Shown in pieces: positions 8,728 to 16,246 of a DNA stretch of 64,000 nt (position 1 is the first letter of the stretch; each line of letters starts with the position of its first letter). The position numbers and the translations under genes were made by a program. Source of the stretch: Catenulispora acidiphila DSM 44928 (GTDB lineage Bacteria; Actinomycetota; Actinomycetes; Streptomycetales; Catenulisporaceae); the NCBI RefSeq assembly GCF_000024025.1, contig NC_013131.1, forward strand, positions 4,340,001 through 4,404,000, in the 5' to 3' direction. A model generated the notes under the pieces. The model searched no databases and was not told where the DNA came from. It was given only the letters and a program-made list of their open reading frames with translations.

Positions 8728-10479
8728 TCACCGCAGCGAGTCGTCCGCAACACTCTGGAAGGTCTGCGCCGCGGTATCGGCGTCCGGAAAGATCTCAGCT
8801 GGACGTCCCAATTCCGGCGCCGCCGTGCCCGGGTCGTGCCGGCGCACGTGTGCGAACCACACGTCGACGTCTTCGCGTTTCAGGCGTGCGACCAGTTCCT
8901 CGATCGCGTCCTGGCTCGGCAGGCCCATTCCGTAGCTGGCGGACAGGTCCAAGACGACGGTTCGCGGCTTGGGGTTCGCGTTCGCCACATGCGCCAGTAC
9001 GTCGTCGGTGACTCTTTGCGTGTTGCCGAAGAACAGTTGCGCGTCTGGTCGGAGCACCAGCAATCCCGGCACTGTTCGGGCGTCGTCGTGCAGCGTGATG
9101 TCGCCCCAGACCCGTCCGGTGCCGACACGTCCGAGTTCGGCGAGCCGCGGTCGTGACGAATAGGCGATGAACAACACCAGGGACAACACCACCGCGATGA
9201 CCAGACCGGGCAAGAGATCGAAGACGAGGACACCGAGCAGCGCGGTGGCGGCCACGGCGAAGGACATGCGGTCCCGATGCCAGTAGCGGCGCAGTTCGGC
9301 GACCTTCAAAAAGCTGCGTACGGCGACGATGATGATGGCTCCGAGAACCGGCTCGGGCAGATCGGTGAACAGCGGCGTCAGCAGGAGGCCGGTGATCAGT
9401 ACCGCGACCGCCGCCACCACGGACGTCATCGGCGTCGAGGCTCCGGCCGCTTCGGCCGCCGCCGACCGGGAGGCGCTGCCGGAGACGGCGAAGCCTCGGA
9501 ACAGGCCGACGGCGGCGTTCGCGGCGCCCATCGCCGTCATCTCCCGGCCGGCGTCCACACGCTCGCCGTGCTTGGCGGCCAGTCCCTTGGCGATGCTGAA
9601 GCTCTCGGCGAACACGATCAGCGCGACGCCGAACGAACCGGCGACCAGCGCCGTCCAATCCGAGGACGACAGGTGCGGCCACGACGGCGTCGGCACGGCC
9701 CGCGGGATCTTCCCGACCACATCGACGCCATGGTCCTGGAGATTCAGCGCCGCGGAGACCGCGATCCCGGCCAGCAGGACCACCAATGCCGCCGGCAGCT
9801 TGGGCACCGACCGTTCCAGCGCCAGCAACGCGGCGATCGCGATCACGCCGACCGCGATCGAGGTCCAGCTCCAGTCCGAAGCGTGCCCGAACACGTGCCA
9901 GAGCCGCTGGAAGAAGTCCCCGTCTCCGGTCGGGACACCGGCGATCTTGCCCAGTTGCCTGACCATGATGGTCAACGCCATGCCGAACAGGAACCCGAGC
10001 AGTACCGGCTCGGCCAGGAAGTCGGCGACGAAGCCGAGCCGGGCCACACCGGCTGCGATCAACACGGCGCCGGCGATCAGTGCCAGCGCCGTCGAGAGCG
10101 TCGCGGCCTTGGCCGGATCGCTCGACACCGCCGAGACCGTGGACGCCGACAACACCGCGGCAGCCGAGGTCGCTCCGACGATCAGGTGGTTGCTGCGCCC
10201 GAACAACGCATAGGCGAGCAGCGCGACAGGCGCCCCGTAAAACGCGTTCTGGACCGGCACGCCGGCGATCTGCGCATAGGCCACGCACTCAGGCACGATC
10301 AGCGCCCAAGCCGTCAGCGCCCCGATGGTGTCCGGTGTCAAACGGCGCCGGTCATAGCCGCGGAGCCAGGCGGCGACCGGCCAGTCCCGGTCACCACGCT
10401 CAGCCCTCCCGGATTCCGTCACCTCAATCGCCGCCCGCTTCTGCCAGGCCCTGGCCTCGTGGCGGCCGCGTCGGAGCAC
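8728..10479 (-). CDS. SulP-family inorganic anion transporter with STAS domain
   Basis: A 583-residue protein with about ten transmembrane helices and the SulP N-terminal signature (DTIGALTAWALIVPECVAYAQIAGVP), then a cytoplasmic C-terminal STAS domain (about residues 470-575). SulP proteins move sulfate, bicarbonate or other anions; the ion cannot be told from sequence. The listed start is GTG 10479. A GTG at 10422 with GGCGG upstream would remove 19 arginine-rich residues and is an equally possible start. Confidence 0.88.
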   Translation of the reverse strand: MLRRGRHEARAWQKRAAIEVTESGRAERGDRDWPVAAWLRGYDRRRLTPDTIGALTAWALIVPECVAYAQIAGVPVQNAFYGAPVALLAYALFGRSNHLIVGATSAAAVLSASTVSAVSSDPAKAATLSTALALIAGAVLIAAGVARLGFVADFLAEPVLLGFLFGMALTIMVRQLGKIAGVPTGDGDFFQRLWHVFGHASDWSWTSIAVGVIAIAALLALERSVPKLPAALVVLLAGIAVSAALNLQDHGVDVVGKIPRAVPTPSWPHLSSSDWTALVAGSFGVALIVFAESFSIAKGLAAKHGERVDAGREMTAMGAANAAVGLFRGFAVSGSASRSAAAEAAGASTPMTSVVAAVAVLITGLLLTPLFTDLPEPVLGAIIIVAVRSFLKVAELRRYWHRDRMSFAVAATALLGVLVFDLLPGLVIAVVLSLVLFIAYSSRPRLAELGRVGTGRVWGDITLHDDARTVPGLLVLRPDAQLFFGNTQRVTDDVLAHVANANPKPRTVVLDLSASYGMGLPSQDAIEELVARLKREDVDVWFAHVRRHDPGTAAPELGRPAEIFPDADTAAQTFQSVADDSLR

Positions 10480-10744
10480 GGTCTTTCTCTGGCTGCCACG
10501 GATTCCACTGCGCCGGCCACGCGCCGTCGCTCAGATGATCCGCGCACGAACCGGACTCGGTGATGTTTATACTCCGCCGCCGGCTTGGCCGTCTCGAGTT
10601 CGGCGACCCACGCGCGCGAGTCGCTGATCGCCGCGCGATCGACGGTGCTTCCGTCGCCCGGTGCCGGTATCGGACCGGATCCCATCGGTGCTCCTCGCCG
10701 TCGTCGGTTCCCACCTCGTGATCGATACCGCGATCGGAGCGGGT

Positions 10745-11101
10745 CTAGGCTGCGCCGTCCGAGTGGCCGGAGCCGCCGGCAATCGCTTCGGCGGTAGTCC
10801 GCAGCGTCGGCTCGGCCGCGAAGTCGTCGCCGGTCGCGCGCACCAGCCGGAATGACAGCTCCGGGTGGTCGATGACGCCGCCGGTCGAGCGCATAGAGGT
10901 CTCCCGTAGCCGGGCGTGTCGCTCCTTGGCGTTCATCAGCAGATCGACGACGGCCTCGGCGATCGCGCGGCGCCTCGTCGGATCCTCGGACGGTACTTCG
11001 AACGCGACCAGGGCACTGAGCGCCTTCGGCTCCAGTCGCTCTACGCTCCCGGCGGACGACGTGGCCGGCGCCGGGCGGGCGTCACCCGGCATCCGTGACA
11101 C
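10745..11101 (-). CDS. Hypothetical protein, 118 residues
   Basis: A short open frame with reasonable codon bias and an alpha-helical middle (RRRAIAEAVVDLLMNAKERHARLRETS) but no domain I recognise. It is divergent from the secreted NHL protein gene, with 88 bp between starts. It could be a small cytoplasmic protein or a chance frame in GC-rich DNA. Confidence 0.4.
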   Translation of the reverse strand: MSRMPGDARPAPATSSAGSVERLEPKALSALVAFEVPSEDPTRRRAIAEAVVDLLMNAKERHARLRETSMRSTGGVIDHPELSFRLVRATGDDFAAEPTLRTTAEAIAGGSGHSDGAA

Positions 11102-11189
11102 GTCATGTGTGGTGATTGTTCACAGCGGCGCCACTCATCGGTCACGAATGATCTCCGCCTCGGCAGCCGGGTTCTTTCTTAATTAGCCT

Positions 11190-14100
11190 ATGAAACTTCC
11201 TATCAAGCTCCGCTGGGCGGCCGTGGCGGCGAGCGCCGTGGTCGGGTCGGCGGCGATCGGCCTGGGGGTGGCCGCTGCCGCGGGCGGTCCCGCCGCGTCG
11301 ACCGGCGGCGGGCAGAGCTACTCCGCGGTCTGTCCGGCCGCGGACGTGGTCACGCCCGCGTTGAACAGCAACCTGATCGAGAACCCCGGGGCCGAGGACT
11401 ACACGGCCCTCACCACGCTCGGCGAACCCGCTACCGACCTGCAGTACGCGCCCGACTGCTGGGTGAGCACCTCCCCGATGGGCGGCCAGGGCGCCGTCCT
11501 GGAGTCGGCGGCGTCCTCCGCGGTGCCCGGCCAGACCGGCAGCCGCACCTTCTACGGCGGCTACGACTACGACTCCCCTCAGGTCTCGATCGTGGGCGTG
11601 ACGACCACGGCCACCCAGCTGATCGACGTGAGCTCGCTCGGCGCGGGCACCCGCGCGTACACGCTGACCGGCGAGATCGGCGGCTACACGACCCAGACCG
11701 ACTACGCGACGGTCACCGCCCGGTTCGAAGACGCCGCCGGCGCCCCGCTCGGCTCGGCCGTCCTCGGCCCGGTCGACCCGGCCCAGCGCACCAACGTCAC
11801 GAGCCTGATTCCGCAGGCGGCGACAGGCACCGTGCCGGCCGGCACCGCCCAGATCCTGATCACCGTCGCCTCGACCGGCGTCAGCGCCGGGTACGGCATC
11901 GACGGCCGCGCCGACAACCTGAACCTGACGATCTCCTCCGGCGACTCCGGCCAGAGCTACACCGTGCCGTGCCCGGCCTCCGACACGGTCACCCCGGCGC
12001 TGAACAGCAACCTGATCGAGAACCCGGGCGCCGAGGACTCCACCGCGGCGACCGCCCTCGGGGCACCCGCCGGCGACGACCAGACCGTCGCTGACTGCTG
12101 GACGAGCGCCTCCCCGCTCGCTGCGCCCGACGGGACGCAGGAGTCGAGTCCCTCGACCAACCCGGGCGTCACCGGCAGCCGCGTGTTCTACGGCGGCACC
12201 AACCCGAGCACCGTCGCGGTGGCCGGCGTGGTCACCACCGGCAGCCAGGTCATCGACGTCAGCTCCCTGAAGGCGGCCGGCCAGCCGTTCAAGCTGACCG
12301 GCAAGGTGGGCGGCTACTCGACCCAGAGCGACTACGCCGAAGTCGTCGCCACTTTCGAGAACGCTTCCGGCGCCAGCCTCGGCACCGCCCAGATCGGTCC
12401 GGCGACCCCGGCCGACCGCGCCAACGTCTCGGAACTGCTCCCCGACGGCGCCTACGGCACCGTCCCGGACGGCACCGCGAAGATCCTCGTCACGATCATC
12501 ACGGGGGGCGTCAACGCGGGCGCGAACAGCGACGGCACGGCCGACGACCTGAACCTGACGATCGGTCAGAACGCGGTCGGCCAGAGCTACACCGTGCCGT
12601 GCCCGGCCTCCGACACGGTCACCCCGGCCCTGAACAGCAACCTGATCGAGAACCCGAGCGCCGAGGACTCCACGACGGCGACCGCACTCGGCGCGCCGCT
12701 CGGCGACGACCAGACCGTCGCGGACTGCTGGACGAGCGCGTCCCCGCTCAGCCCGCCCGACGGCACGCAGGAGTCGCGCACCTCGACCTACCCCGGCGTC
12801 ACCGGCAGCCGCGTGTTCTACGGCGGCACCAACCCGAGCACCGTCTCGATCCCCGGCATCAGCACCACCGGCACCCAGTCCGTCGACCTGAGCGCGCTCG
12901 CCGTCGGCGGCCAGCCGTTCAAACTGTCCGCCGACCTCGGCGGCTACTCGACCCAGGGTGACTACGCGACCGTGACGGCGGCGTTCCAGGACACGAAGGG
13001 CGCCACGCTCAGCACCGCCAAGATCGGCCCGGTCACCGCGGCGCAGCGGGGCAACGCCTCCAGCCTGATCCCGCAGGCCTGGTACGGCGATGTCCCCGCC
13101 GGCACGCAGAAGGTCGTCGTCACGATCGCGACGGTCGGCGTGAGCAGCGGCGCGAACAGCGACGGCACGGCCGACAACCTGAACCTGACGATCGGTCAGA
13201 GCGCCGTGCCGAGCGGCCCGGTGCTGCAGACCATGCCGTACGCCTCGGTGGGCGACGACACGGGCACGCACGTCGACCCGGGCAGCGGCGCGGTCGTCCC
13301 GAACGTCGTGCCGGGCGCCCTGGACCGGCCGGCCGGTGTGTCGGCGTTCAAGGGCACCGTGGACGTGTCGAACACCGGTGACAACGTCGTCTCCGCGCTG
13401 CAGAACGGCTCCACCTCGGTCATCGCCGGCTCGCTGGAGGCGTACGGCGAGCACGGCGACGGCGGCAAGGCCACGTCCGCATCGCTGTATCAGCCCTCTG
13501 GCAGCGCCACGGACGCCGCCGGCGATCTGTTCGTCGCCGACGCCGGCGACAACGTGGTGCGCGAGATCGCCGCGAACGGGACGATCAGCCGCTTCGCCGG
13601 CACCGTCCCCGGCGGCTCGTGGTCCGGCGCCGGCCTCGGCGGCCTGGTCCCGCTCGACCATCCCGAGGCCGTCGCCGTGAACGCCGCCGGCGACGTGTTC
13701 ATCGCGGACACCTACGCCGACCGGGTGGTCGAGCTCACGCCGCGGGGCCTGCTGCTGCGCCTGATCGGCACCGGCCGCGCCGGCTACTCCGGCGACGGGC
13801 GACCGAGCCCGCTCGCGCAGCTGAACCAGCCGATCGGGCTCGCGCTCGACGCCCAGGGCGACCTCTACATCGCGGACTCGGCCAACAACGTGATCCGCCG
13901 CGTGGACGCGCGCACCGGGATCATCACGACCGTCGCGGGCGACCACGCGGCCGGCAAGGCGGCCGGCGGCCTCGGCGGATTCTCCGGCGACGGCGGGCCC
14001 GCGACCTCGGCGCAGCTCAACGACCCGCAGGGGGTGGCGGTGGACGGCGCCGGCGACCTGTTCGTCGCGGACACCTTCGACAACGCGATCCGCGAGGTCA

Positions 14101-14330
14101 CCCCGGACGGGACCATCAGCACCGTGGTGAACTCCTCCGCCGCTCCCGGCGGGGAGAGCAGCGGCGCGGCCCCGACCGCCTCGCACCTGAACACCCCGTA
14201 CGCCGTCACAGTGGATCCGTCCACGGACCTGCTGTACATCGCCGACACCCGCAACAGCGTCATCGCCCAGGTGATCGGCCTGGCCCGCGCCGGCCACGCG
14301 CCGGGCCCGGTGGCCCCGCCCGCGTCCTGA
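11190..14330 (+). CDS. Secreted protein: three tandem ~211-residue repeats plus NHL beta-propeller
   Basis: A 1046-residue protein with a Sec-type signal peptide (basic MKLPIKLR, hydrophobic core to about residue 36). Three tandem copies of a ~211-residue unit follow (about 41-252, 254-463 and 464-672), each beginning QSY...CPA.D.VTPALNSNLIENP and ending NLNLTI. They resemble carbohydrate- or cell-surface-binding beta-sandwich modules but I cannot name the fold. Residues ~690-1040 contain at least five NHL repeats (PSGSATDAAGDLFVADAGDN, QPIGLALDAQGDLYIADSAN, DPQGVAVDGAGDLFVADTFD), which should form a beta-propeller. The phosphoesterase gene follows 29 bp downstream, so the two exported proteins are probably co-expressed. 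Confidence 0.85.
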   Translation: MKLPIKLRWAAVAASAVVGSAAIGLGVAAAAGGPAASTGGGQSYSAVCPAADVVTPALNSNLIENPGAEDYTALTTLGEPATDLQYAPDCWVSTSPMGGQGAVLESAASSAVPGQTGSRTFYGGYDYDSPQVSIVGVTTTATQLIDVSSLGAGTRAYTLTGEIGGYTTQTDYATVTARFEDAAGAPLGSAVLGPVDPAQRTNVTSLIPQAATGTVPAGTAQILITVASTGVSAGYGIDGRADNLNLTISSGDSGQSYTVPCPASDTVTPALNSNLIENPGAEDSTAATALGAPAGDDQTVADCWTSASPLAAPDGTQESSPSTNPGVTGSRVFYGGTNPSTVAVAGVVTTGSQVIDVSSLKAAGQPFKLTGKVGGYSTQSDYAEVVATFENASGASLGTAQIGPATPADRANVSELLPDGAYGTVPDGTAKILVTIITGGVNAGANSDGTADDLNLTIGQNAVGQSYTVPCPASDTVTPALNSNLIENPSAEDSTTATALGAPLGDDQTVADCWTSASPLSPPDGTQESRTSTYPGVTGSRVFYGGTNPSTVSIPGISTTGTQSVDLSALAVGGQPFKLSADLGGYSTQGDYATVTAAFQDTKGATLSTAKIGPVTAAQRGNASSLIPQAWYGDVPAGTQKVVVTIATVGVSSGANSDGTADNLNLTIGQSAVPSGPVLQTMPYASVGDDTGTHVDPGSGAVVPNVVPGALDRPAGVSAFKGTVDVSNTGDNVVSALQNGSTSVIAGSLEAYGEHGDGGKATSASLYQPSGSATDAAGDLFVADAGDNVVREIAANGTISRFAGTVPGGSWSGAGLGGLVPLDHPEAVAVNAAGDVFIADTYADRVVELTPRGLLLRLIGTGRAGYSGDGRPSPLAQLNQPIGLALDAQGDLYIADSANNVIRRVDARTGIITTVAGDHAAGKAAGGLGGFSGDGGPATSAQLNDPQGVAVDGAGDLFVADTFDNAIREVTPDGTISTVVNSSAAPGGESSGAAPTASHLNTPYAVTVDPSTDLLYIADTRNSVIAQVIGLARAGHAPGPVAPPAS
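11313..13205 (+). repeat. Three tandem in-frame repeats of ~630-639 bp
   Basis: The units begin at about 11313, 11952 and 12582. Units two and three are nearly identical at DNA level across long stretches, for example their first ~50 bp, and the first is more diverged. This order suggests duplication of the first unit followed by a recent copying or conversion of the second into the third. Copy number could vary by homologous recombination without breaking the frame. Confidence 0.8.
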
Positions 14331-14359
14331 CGCCGACCCGCTCCACGAAGAGAGAGACC

Positions 14360-15928
14360 ATGAACGACAAGAGCAGTTCCGCTTCTCCGGCGGTCTCGCG
14401 CCGCCGGTTCATCACGGGCGCGGCAGCCCTGGCCGGCGCGGCGGGCATGGCCGGCGTGCTGCCGGAGAACCTGGCCAGGGCCGCGGCCGCGAAGCCGGGG
14501 CAGGGCAGCTTGTCCCAGATCAAGCACGTCGTGTACGTGATGATGGAGAACCGGTCCTTCGACCACTACTTCGGCACCTTCCCCGGCGCCCGCGGGTTCG
14601 GCGACCCGACGGCCATCCGGCTGCCGAACGGCAACTCCGTCTTCCAGCAGCCGGACCCGGCCAACCCCGACGGGTACCTCGAGCCCTACCACATGTCGAC
14701 CATCACCACCGGTGCCGCGGCGGTGCCCTCGCTCTCGCACGACTGGCGCGACCAGCACGCCTCGTGGAACCAGGGGGCGATGGACGGGTGGCTGAGCACC
14801 CATCTCGCCTCCGACGGCGAGGTCAACGGCTCGTTCACGATGGGCTACTTCACCCAGGAGGACATCCCGTTCCACTGGGCGCTGGCGCAGTCGTTCACGC
14901 TGCTCGACAACTATCACTGCTCGGTGCTGGGCCCGACGGACCCGAACCGGCTCGTGTGGATGTCCGGCACGAACGACCCGCAGGGCCTCAACGGCGGCCC
15001 GGTGCTCGAGACCGTCACGCCGAACCCGCTGACCTACCCGTCGGCGGCGGAGATCCTCCACCAGGGCGGCTACAGCGTCAAGACGTACTTCTCCGGCGCG
15101 ACCAGCGGATTCAACGTGTTCTCCTGGTTCGCGAACTTCCAGAACAAGACGACCCTGCCCGCGGCGCTCTACAACGCGGTGATGAGCGGCGGCACGCTGT
15201 TCGGCGACGGCACCGTCGGCGGGGTCGGCAACCCGGCGAACCCGACCGCGGCGGCCGATCCCGATCTCGGGTTCGAGGAGGACTGCGCCAACGGCGTCCT
15301 CCCGGACGTCAGCTGGCTGTTCATGCCGAGCGAAGCCGACGAGCACCCGCCGAACCTGCCGGCCGCCGGCGCGCAGTACCTGGCGTCCAAACTGGAGGCG
15401 CTCGCCTCCAACGAGGAGCTGTGGAACTCGACCGTGTTCGTGCTGAACTACGACGAGAACGACGGGTTCTTCGACCACGTGCCGCCGCCCGTCCCGGACG
15501 TGCGCCAGTACCCCGAGGAGTTCGTGAAGATCCCTTCCCCGAAGGGCACGCCGGGCGGCGGCCTGCCGGTGGGCGGGGGCTTCCGGGTGCCGTGCATTAT
15601 CGTCTCGCCGTGGACGGTGGGCGGCCGGATCTTCTCCGAGGTCTGCGACCACACCTCCGGGCTGCGGTTCATCGAGGCGATCACGGCGGCCGGCGGCCTG
15701 TCCGGCCACGGCGCGGTCACCTTCGCGCCGATCAGCCGATGGCGCCGCCACACCTTCGGCGACTTCACCGGCGCACTCCGGTTGTCCAAGCCGCAGCCGG
15801 CACCCGCCAACACGCAGTTCGACGCGGACACCACGGCAGCCAACCTCGCCGCCCAGACGACCGCCTCGAAGCAGCCGATGCCGGCCCGTCCGGGCGCGGA
15901 CCAGACCTGGCCGCGGCAGACACACTGA
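14360..15928 (+). CDS. Tat-exported phosphoesterase (phospholipase C/acid phosphatase family)
   Basis: A 522-residue protein from ATG 14360 with a twin-arginine signal (SRRRFITGAAALAGAAGMAG). It belongs to the phosphoesterase family that includes bacterial phospholipase C and AcpA-like acid phosphatases: the N-terminal metal/nucleophile motif is MMENRSFDHYFGTFPGARGF and the distal metal site is YDENDGFFDHVPPP. The substrate is a phosphate ester, perhaps phospholipid. It acts outside the membrane. The gene lies 29 bp after the NHL protein and is followed by a strong hairpin, so the pair forms an operon ending here. Confidence 0.9.
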   Translation: MNDKSSSASPAVSRRRFITGAAALAGAAGMAGVLPENLARAAAAKPGQGSLSQIKHVVYVMMENRSFDHYFGTFPGARGFGDPTAIRLPNGNSVFQQPDPANPDGYLEPYHMSTITTGAAAVPSLSHDWRDQHASWNQGAMDGWLSTHLASDGEVNGSFTMGYFTQEDIPFHWALAQSFTLLDNYHCSVLGPTDPNRLVWMSGTNDPQGLNGGPVLETVTPNPLTYPSAAEILHQGGYSVKTYFSGATSGFNVFSWFANFQNKTTLPAALYNAVMSGGTLFGDGTVGGVGNPANPTAAADPDLGFEEDCANGVLPDVSWLFMPSEADEHPPNLPAAGAQYLASKLEALASNEELWNSTVFVLNYDENDGFFDHVPPPVPDVRQYPEEFVKIPSPKGTPGGGLPVGGGFRVPCIIVSPWTVGGRIFSEVCDHTSGLRFIEAITAAGGLSGHGAVTFAPISRWRRHTFGDFTGALRLSKPQPAPANTQFDADTTAANLAAQTTASKQPMPARPGADQTWPRQTH

Positions 15929-15935
15929 CGCGTCA

Positions 15936-15973
15936 GGGTCCTGCGGCGCCGGGAACTCGGCGCCGCAGGACCC
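15936..15973 (+). terminator. Perfect 15-bp hairpin after the phosphoesterase gene
   Basis: Arms GGGTCCTGCGGCGCC (15936-15950) and its exact complement (15959-15973) enclose an 8-nt loop, starting 7 bp after the stop codon. There is no T-run, which is common for actinobacterial terminators. Confidence 0.8.
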
Positions 15974-16212
15974 GCGAGGCCGGGGCGGGAGCGCCGGTTG
16001 CAGTTGACGACGCCCCGAGGCTGAGGCGCGGGCGGGACACTGGCGCCGGGCTCGATCCCAGGGCTGAAATCAACGATCAGTCGTCAACGCTTAACATCTC
16101 GCGCTGCCCGTCGGCGCGAATCACCGCGATGCTCTCACTCGGAGGTCGAACAGCGAGCCCCCTGGGCTGGCTTCATCGCCCCGGCCATAGCCGACCACTT
16201 CTGGGGAAAGGG
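15974..16212. other. Convergent gap between two terminators
   Basis: The two flanking genes converge here. Apart from the hairpins at 15936-15973 and 16213-16237 I see no gene or regulatory element. Confidence 0.4.
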
Positions 16213-16237
16213 ACCCGGCCGCCGTCGGCGGCCGGGT
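16213..16237 (-). terminator. Hairpin after the GH3 gene
   Basis: An 11-bp perfect stem (ACCCGGCCGCC, 16213-16223; complement 16227-16237) with a 3-nt loop, beginning 10 bp beyond the GH3 stop on the minus strand. It is a likely intrinsic terminator. Confidence 0.75.
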
Positions 16238-16246
16238 GAGGCGGAA

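Noticed and set aside
10419-10685. Minus-strand short frames between SulP and the 118-residue gene
   Set aside because: No motif, poor codon bias and overlapping alternatives in three frames.
11142-14297. Very long antisense frame (about 1050 residues) opposite the NHL protein
   Set aside because: It results from extreme third-position GC on the coding strand; composition is Arg/Val/Gly-rich without any domain, and the plus frame has a signal peptide and clear repeats.
13865-15925. Long antisense frame opposite the phosphoesterase
   Set aside because: No recognisable protein; the plus strand encodes a Tat-exported enzyme with intact motifs.
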